Origin: Xenorhabdus vietnamensis | GTDB taxonomy: Bacteria; Pseudomonadota; Gammaproteobacteria; Enterobacterales; Enterobacteriaceae | Reading direction: 5' to 3' | DNA: 64,000 nt | NCBI RefSeq assembly: GCF_002127535.1 | Contig: NZ_MUBJ01000014.1 | Span: 60,927-124,926 of the forward strand | Shown: positions 60,874 through 64,000 of the stretch, one piece after another | Position numbering within the stretch: position 1 is the stretch's first letter | Layout of the letters: every line of letters begins with the position of its first letter | Program-made: the position numbers and the translations under genes | The notes under the pieces: generated by a model | Told to the model about the DNA's origin: nothing | The model's input: the letters and a program-made list of their open reading frames with translations, nothing else | The model's database searches: none

Positions 60874-63198
60874 ATGAAACAATTAACCATAGGCCTGATC
60901 GGTAATCCTAATGCCGGCAAAACGACGCTTTTTAACCAGCTTACTGGCTCCCGACAACGAGTAGGCAACTGGGCTGGCGTTACGGTAGAGCGCAAAACCG
61001 GTCACTTTGCTACCCATAACCATCAGGTCGAGCTTGTCGACCTCCCTGGTACTTACTCTCTCACCACAATTTCAGAACAAACCTCCATTGATGAACAAAT
61101 AGCCTGCCACTATATCCTGAGCGGTGAGGCAGATATGTTGATCAATGTTGTTGATGCGTCGAATCTGGAACGTAATCTTTATCTCTCACTGCAATTAATT
61201 GAACTGGGCATTCCCTGCATCATTGCACTGAACATGCTGGATATTGCTCAAAGCCAACGCATCAATATTGATATCCCGGCATTGGAGAAGCGCCTCGGCT
61301 GCCCGGTCATCCCATTGGTTTCAACGCGTGCCACAGGGATAGATGTACTGAAAAACACCATCGACAATTACCCGCAAAATACCCTACAGAAATCCCACAC
61401 TGTCCAGATTGATTATCCTGATGCGTTATTGCAGGAGATTTCCCACCTTTCCCGCCAGATAATGGAGAAATTCACTCTACAGCAACGCCGCTGGCTGGCT
61501 CTGCAAGTGTTGGAAGGGGATATTTACAGCCGTGAGATATCTGGCCTGAGTCACACACAACTGACGGAAAGCCATAATCGCCTGCAAAAACAACAAATTG
61601 AAGAACCCGATCTCATCATTGCAGGTTCTCGCTATCAAGCAATCAGTGAAATTTGTCTGGCTGTCATTGATACCCGCTCAGCCATACCAAATAAACTGAC
61701 CCAAGCGCTGGATACCATAATCCTGAACCGCTGGTTAGGTGTACCTATCTTTCTGTTTGTCATGTACCTGATGTTTATACTGGCCATCAATATTGGGGGA
61801 GCCTTACAACCAATCTTTGAAGGTGCTTCTGCCGCTATCTTCATTGATGGAATGCAGTGGCTCGGCCATTCTCTCCATTTCCCGAATTGGTTGACTGTGT
61901 TCCTTGCTCAGGGAATTGGTGGAGGCATCAACACGGTACTGCCGCTGGTTCCCCAGATTGGCATGATGTATCTGTTCCTCTCCTTTCTGGAAGACTCCGG
62001 CTATATGGCGCGAGCAGCATTTGTCATGGACAGGCTGATGCAAGCAATGGGATTGCCGGGTAAATCCTTTGTACCCTTGATTGTTGGCTTTGGCTGTAAC
62101 GTGCCTGCTGTGATGGGTTCAAGGACACTGGATGCCCCCCGTGAGCGCCTGATTACCATCATGATGGCACCATTTATGTCCTGTGGGGCAAGATTGGCGA
62201 TCTTTGCTGTATTTGCTGCGGCTTTCTTTGGCAAAAATGGAGCAAGCATCGTTTTCTCCCTGTATATGCTAGGGATTGTCGTCGCTATCCTGACAGGGCT
62301 TTTGCTCAAATACACGCTAATGCGTGGTGAAGCATCGCCATTTGTGATGGAGTTGCCGGTCTATCACGTTCCTCATGCCAAAACCCTGTTACTCCAGACA
62401 TGGCAGAGGCTAAAAGGTTTTGTGATACGCGCAGGTAAAGTAATTGTCGCAGCAAGTATGCTGATTGGTGCCCTGAACAGCTTCTCCTTTTCCGGCAAGA
62501 CCGTGGATAATATCAACGAGTCAGCATTAGCTTCCGTCAGTAAAGTGCTTACGCCTGTATTGCAACCCATTGGTGTACATTCCGATAACTGGCAAGCCAC
62601 TGTCGGGCTTATCACCGGAGCGATGGCAAAAGAAGTGGTTGTAGGAACCCTTAATACCTTATATACCGCAGAAAACATTACTCAAGCGCCATTCAATCCA
62701 GATGAATTCAACTTATTGGATGAACTAAAAGGCTCTGTAACGGAAACGTGGGATAGCCTGAAAGAAACCTTCACTCTGAGCGCACTTTCTAACCCGATTG
62801 AAGCCAGCAAAGGTGACGGAGACATGGATCGCGGTTCAATGGGAACAATGAGCGCCAAATTCGGCTCGGCTATTTCTGCTTACAGTTACCTGATTTTCGT
62901 GCTGCTGTACGTACCTTGCGTTTCTGTCATGGGAGCCATTGCCCGTGAAACCAGCCGTGGCTGGATGACATTCTCCATCCTGTGGGGATTGAACGTTGCT
63001 TATTCTCTGTCAGCACTGTTTTATCAAATCACAACCTTTTCAGCTCATCCACAAAGTAGCTTGATCACCATTTCGATCGTGATTCTGTTTAACATATTGG
63101 TCTTTATTGGATTACGTCGCGCACGCAGTAGAGTTACCGTCACGTTCAATAACACTACTGACCGTAGTTGCGAATGTTCAAAGGGCAGCTGCCACTAG
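60874..63198 (+). CDS. feoB: ferrous iron transporter FeoB
   Basis: A 774-residue Fe2+ transporter. The N-terminal G domain has GNPNAGKT (10-17), DLPGTYSLT and NMLD, followed by a helical regulatory domain to about 270. The membrane part contains two Gate motifs, each with a conserved Cys (GFGCNVPAVMG and CGARLAIFAVF; LYVPCVSVMGAIARE). The C-terminus ends in a Cys-rich tail (CECSKGSCH). ATG 60874 matches E. coli FeoB; the frame opens at 60859. There are 142 bp between feoA and feoB, more than in E. coli. Confidence 0.96.
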   Translation: MKQLTIGLIGNPNAGKTTLFNQLTGSRQRVGNWAGVTVERKTGHFATHNHQVELVDLPGTYSLTTISEQTSIDEQIACHYILSGEADMLINVVDASNLERNLYLSLQLIELGIPCIIALNMLDIAQSQRINIDIPALEKRLGCPVIPLVSTRATGIDVLKNTIDNYPQNTLQKSHTVQIDYPDALLQEISHLSRQIMEKFTLQQRRWLALQVLEGDIYSREISGLSHTQLTESHNRLQKQQIEEPDLIIAGSRYQAISEICLAVIDTRSAIPNKLTQALDTIILNRWLGVPIFLFVMYLMFILAINIGGALQPIFEGASAAIFIDGMQWLGHSLHFPNWLTVFLAQGIGGGINTVLPLVPQIGMMYLFLSFLEDSGYMARAAFVMDRLMQAMGLPGKSFVPLIVGFGCNVPAVMGSRTLDAPRERLITIMMAPFMSCGARLAIFAVFAAAFFGKNGASIVFSLYMLGIVVAILTGLLLKYTLMRGEASPFVMELPVYHVPHAKTLLLQTWQRLKGFVIRAGKVIVAASMLIGALNSFSFSGKTVDNINESALASVSKVLTPVLQPIGVHSDNWQATVGLITGAMAKEVVVGTLNTLYTAENITQAPFNPDEFNLLDELKGSVTETWDSLKETFTLSALSNPIEASKGDGDMDRGSMGTMSAKFGSAISAYSYLIFVLLYVPCVSVMGAIARETSRGWMTFSILWGLNVAYSLSALFYQITTFSAHPQSSLITISIVILFNILVFIGLRRARSRVTVTFNNTTDRSCECSKGSCH

Positions 63199-63210
63199 TC
63201 GGAGCCATAA

Positions 63211-63450
63211 ATGATTAATCTGCTGAAAATCAGAGATGCTATTGCCCTCAATGGGCGTACTGATGCAAGGTCATTGAGCCATCAGTTTTCAGCACCGCTG
63301 CCAATGGTGGAAGCCATGCTCAAGCAGCTTGTCATAATGGGTAAACTGGAGGAAGTGGATGCTTCCTCCTGCCTCAGCGGGGGCTGCAAACAGTGCCCGG
63401 AAACGCAAAAATGTGATACTAAGGTGTATCAGCTTGTTGTAAAAAAATAA
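63211..63450 (+). CDS. feoC: FeoC, winged-helix protein of the Feo system
   Basis: A 79-residue small winged-helix protein with the cysteine cluster CLSGGCKQCPETQKC near the C-terminus, which binds an oxygen-sensitive iron-sulfur cluster in related proteins. FeoC protects FeoB from proteolysis in Salmonella. It lies 12 bp behind feoB and ends the operon. Confidence 0.93.
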   Translation: MINLLKIRDAIALNGRTDARSLSHQFSAPLPMVEAMLKQLVIMGKLEEVDASSCLSGGCKQCPETQKCDTKVYQLVVKK

Positions 63451-63486
63451 GGCAAGTAAATTCTCTTTGAAGTCAGCTACTTGAAT

Positions 63487-63533
63487 AGCCTTGTTGCCAA
63501 GATCCCAATTAAGGCAACGGGGTTATTTTATTC
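63487..63533 (+). terminator. terminator of feoABC
   Basis: AGCCTTGTTGCC and GGCAACGGGGTT pair over 12 bp (several G-T wobbles), then TATTTTATT follows. Confidence 0.75.
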
Positions 63534-63726
63534 AATCAGGCCAGAGCTGGTTAAGGCATTAGATTTTACGTCCGATCAAAGCCTAATATGCCTAAACCGA
63601 TAGAATAATACACTGGCGGCCTTTTCTGACAACATGAGCTTGATTTACTACGCTGATGCTTGTTCTATACTAACGCCACACTCGCGTTGTAAAAACTATT
63701 AACTTTATCATCAAGTGAGATCGCCA

Positions 63727-63912
63727 ATGAGCAGATATGATGTTTCTAACAGTGAAGTTAAATTTGCTCAAGGCTCTAATGAAGAAGTCTTAGCAAACAA
63801 GCTCGGTATTTCTGATCTAAATGAAATTAATGATGCAGAGTTAGTACTATTGGAAAAACTGTATCAGGCCATTTTTGAAGAGCAATTCCCACTTAAGAAA
63901 ATCACTGGTTGA
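63727..63912 (+). pseudogene. N-terminal fragment of a Fic-like gene, cut by an intron
   Basis: Sixty-one residues from the ATG at 63727: MSRYDVSNSEVKFAQGSNEE, then VLANKLGISDLNEINDAELVLLEKLYQAIF. This resembles the N-terminus of Fic/Doc-type proteins (YD...GS..VL.NKLGI.D...L...E..L), whose catalytic HPFxxGNG motif would come about 80-100 residues later. The frame stops exactly where group II intron sequence begins on the other strand. The likely reading is a fic gene interrupted by the intron, with the remainder outside the window. It could alternatively be a short independent antitoxin-like gene. Confidence 0.6.
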
Positions 63913-64000
63913 GTAGACCGCGGGAACTGCCCCCGCAGCCTCTCGCAGAACGGTACGTGAGCCTCTCGACTCATACCGCTCCCATCAAGCAAACGTGCCT
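63913..64000 (-). mobile_element. 3' end of a group II intron (domains V and VI)
   Basis: On the minus strand 63981-63948 forms a textbook 34-nt domain V. It has a lower stem with the AGC triad at positions 2-4 and its G-T wobble, a 2-nt bulge (CG), an upper stem of six pairs and a GAGA (GNRA) tetraloop. Domain VI follows (63947-63913) with a GC-rich hairpin and ends in TCTACTC at the junction with the fic-like fragment. The rest of the intron, including any reverse-transcriptase ORF, lies beyond position 64000. Confidence 0.9.

Overview
This window reads as chromosomal DNA of a Morganellaceae enterobacterium, most probably Xenorhabdus or a close relative such as Photorhabdus. The core proteins follow the Escherichia coli versions almost residue for residue. 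EnvZ has nearly no periplasmic domain, a feature described for Xenorhabdus. The accessory genes are AT-rich and of the adhesin and secretion type. The assignment rests on recognising protein families and gene order, not on a database search.

Layout. 1-7.4 kb: partial ligB diverging from gmk-rpoZ-spoT-trmH-recG. 7.4-12.2 kb: gltS, xanP, yicH. 12.2-16.6 kb: fabY, dtd, yihX and typA on the minus strand. 16.6-29 kb: an AT-rich island between typA and glnA, two genes that are direct neighbours in E. coli. It holds an intimin/invasin-type inverse autotransporter, three leaderless paralogous beta-rich proteins behind it on the same strand, and a divergent RCC1-like propeller protein. 29-35.6 kb: glnA-glnL-glnG with sigma-54 and NtrC sites, then hemN, a small membrane protein and yihI. 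35.7-41 kb: a GT-C-type membrane glycosyltransferase, the adenine permease adeP, and a divergent TetR/efflux pair of the SmvR/SmvA kind. 41-42.8 kb: a class C beta-lactamase enclosed by nested repeats. 42.8-46.5 kb: an orphan type VI module (hcp, a frame-disrupted cargo gene, two related membrane proteins that are probably immunity proteins). 46.7-49.2 kb: an amino-acid ABC transporter without its ATPase. 49.3-54 kb: pstSCAB-phoU. 54-59.2 kb: ompR-envZ, greB, tex. 59.7-63.5 kb: a YhbP-like split-barrel protein and feoABC. 63.7-64 kb: the N-terminus of a Fic-like gene cut by the 3' end of a group II intron that runs out of the window.

How the parts work together. The window combines nitrogen control (GlnA/NtrB/NtrC), phosphate uptake (Pst/PhoU with a Pho box), osmoregulation (OmpR/EnvZ), ferrous iron uptake (Feo with FNR and Fur sites), purine uptake (XanP and AdeP, both preceded by PurR-like operators) and the stringent response (SpoT, RpoZ). 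The accessory blocks concern surface adhesion, antibacterial competition and drug resistance.

The most unusual items are: the autotransporter with three leaderless paralogs; the ampC cassette flanked by 58-bp inverted repeats inside a 71-bp direct repeat that copies the 3' end of the efflux gene; the broken hcp cargo gene beside intact immunity-like genes; and in-frame 15-bp triplications in pstB and in a small membrane-protein gene.
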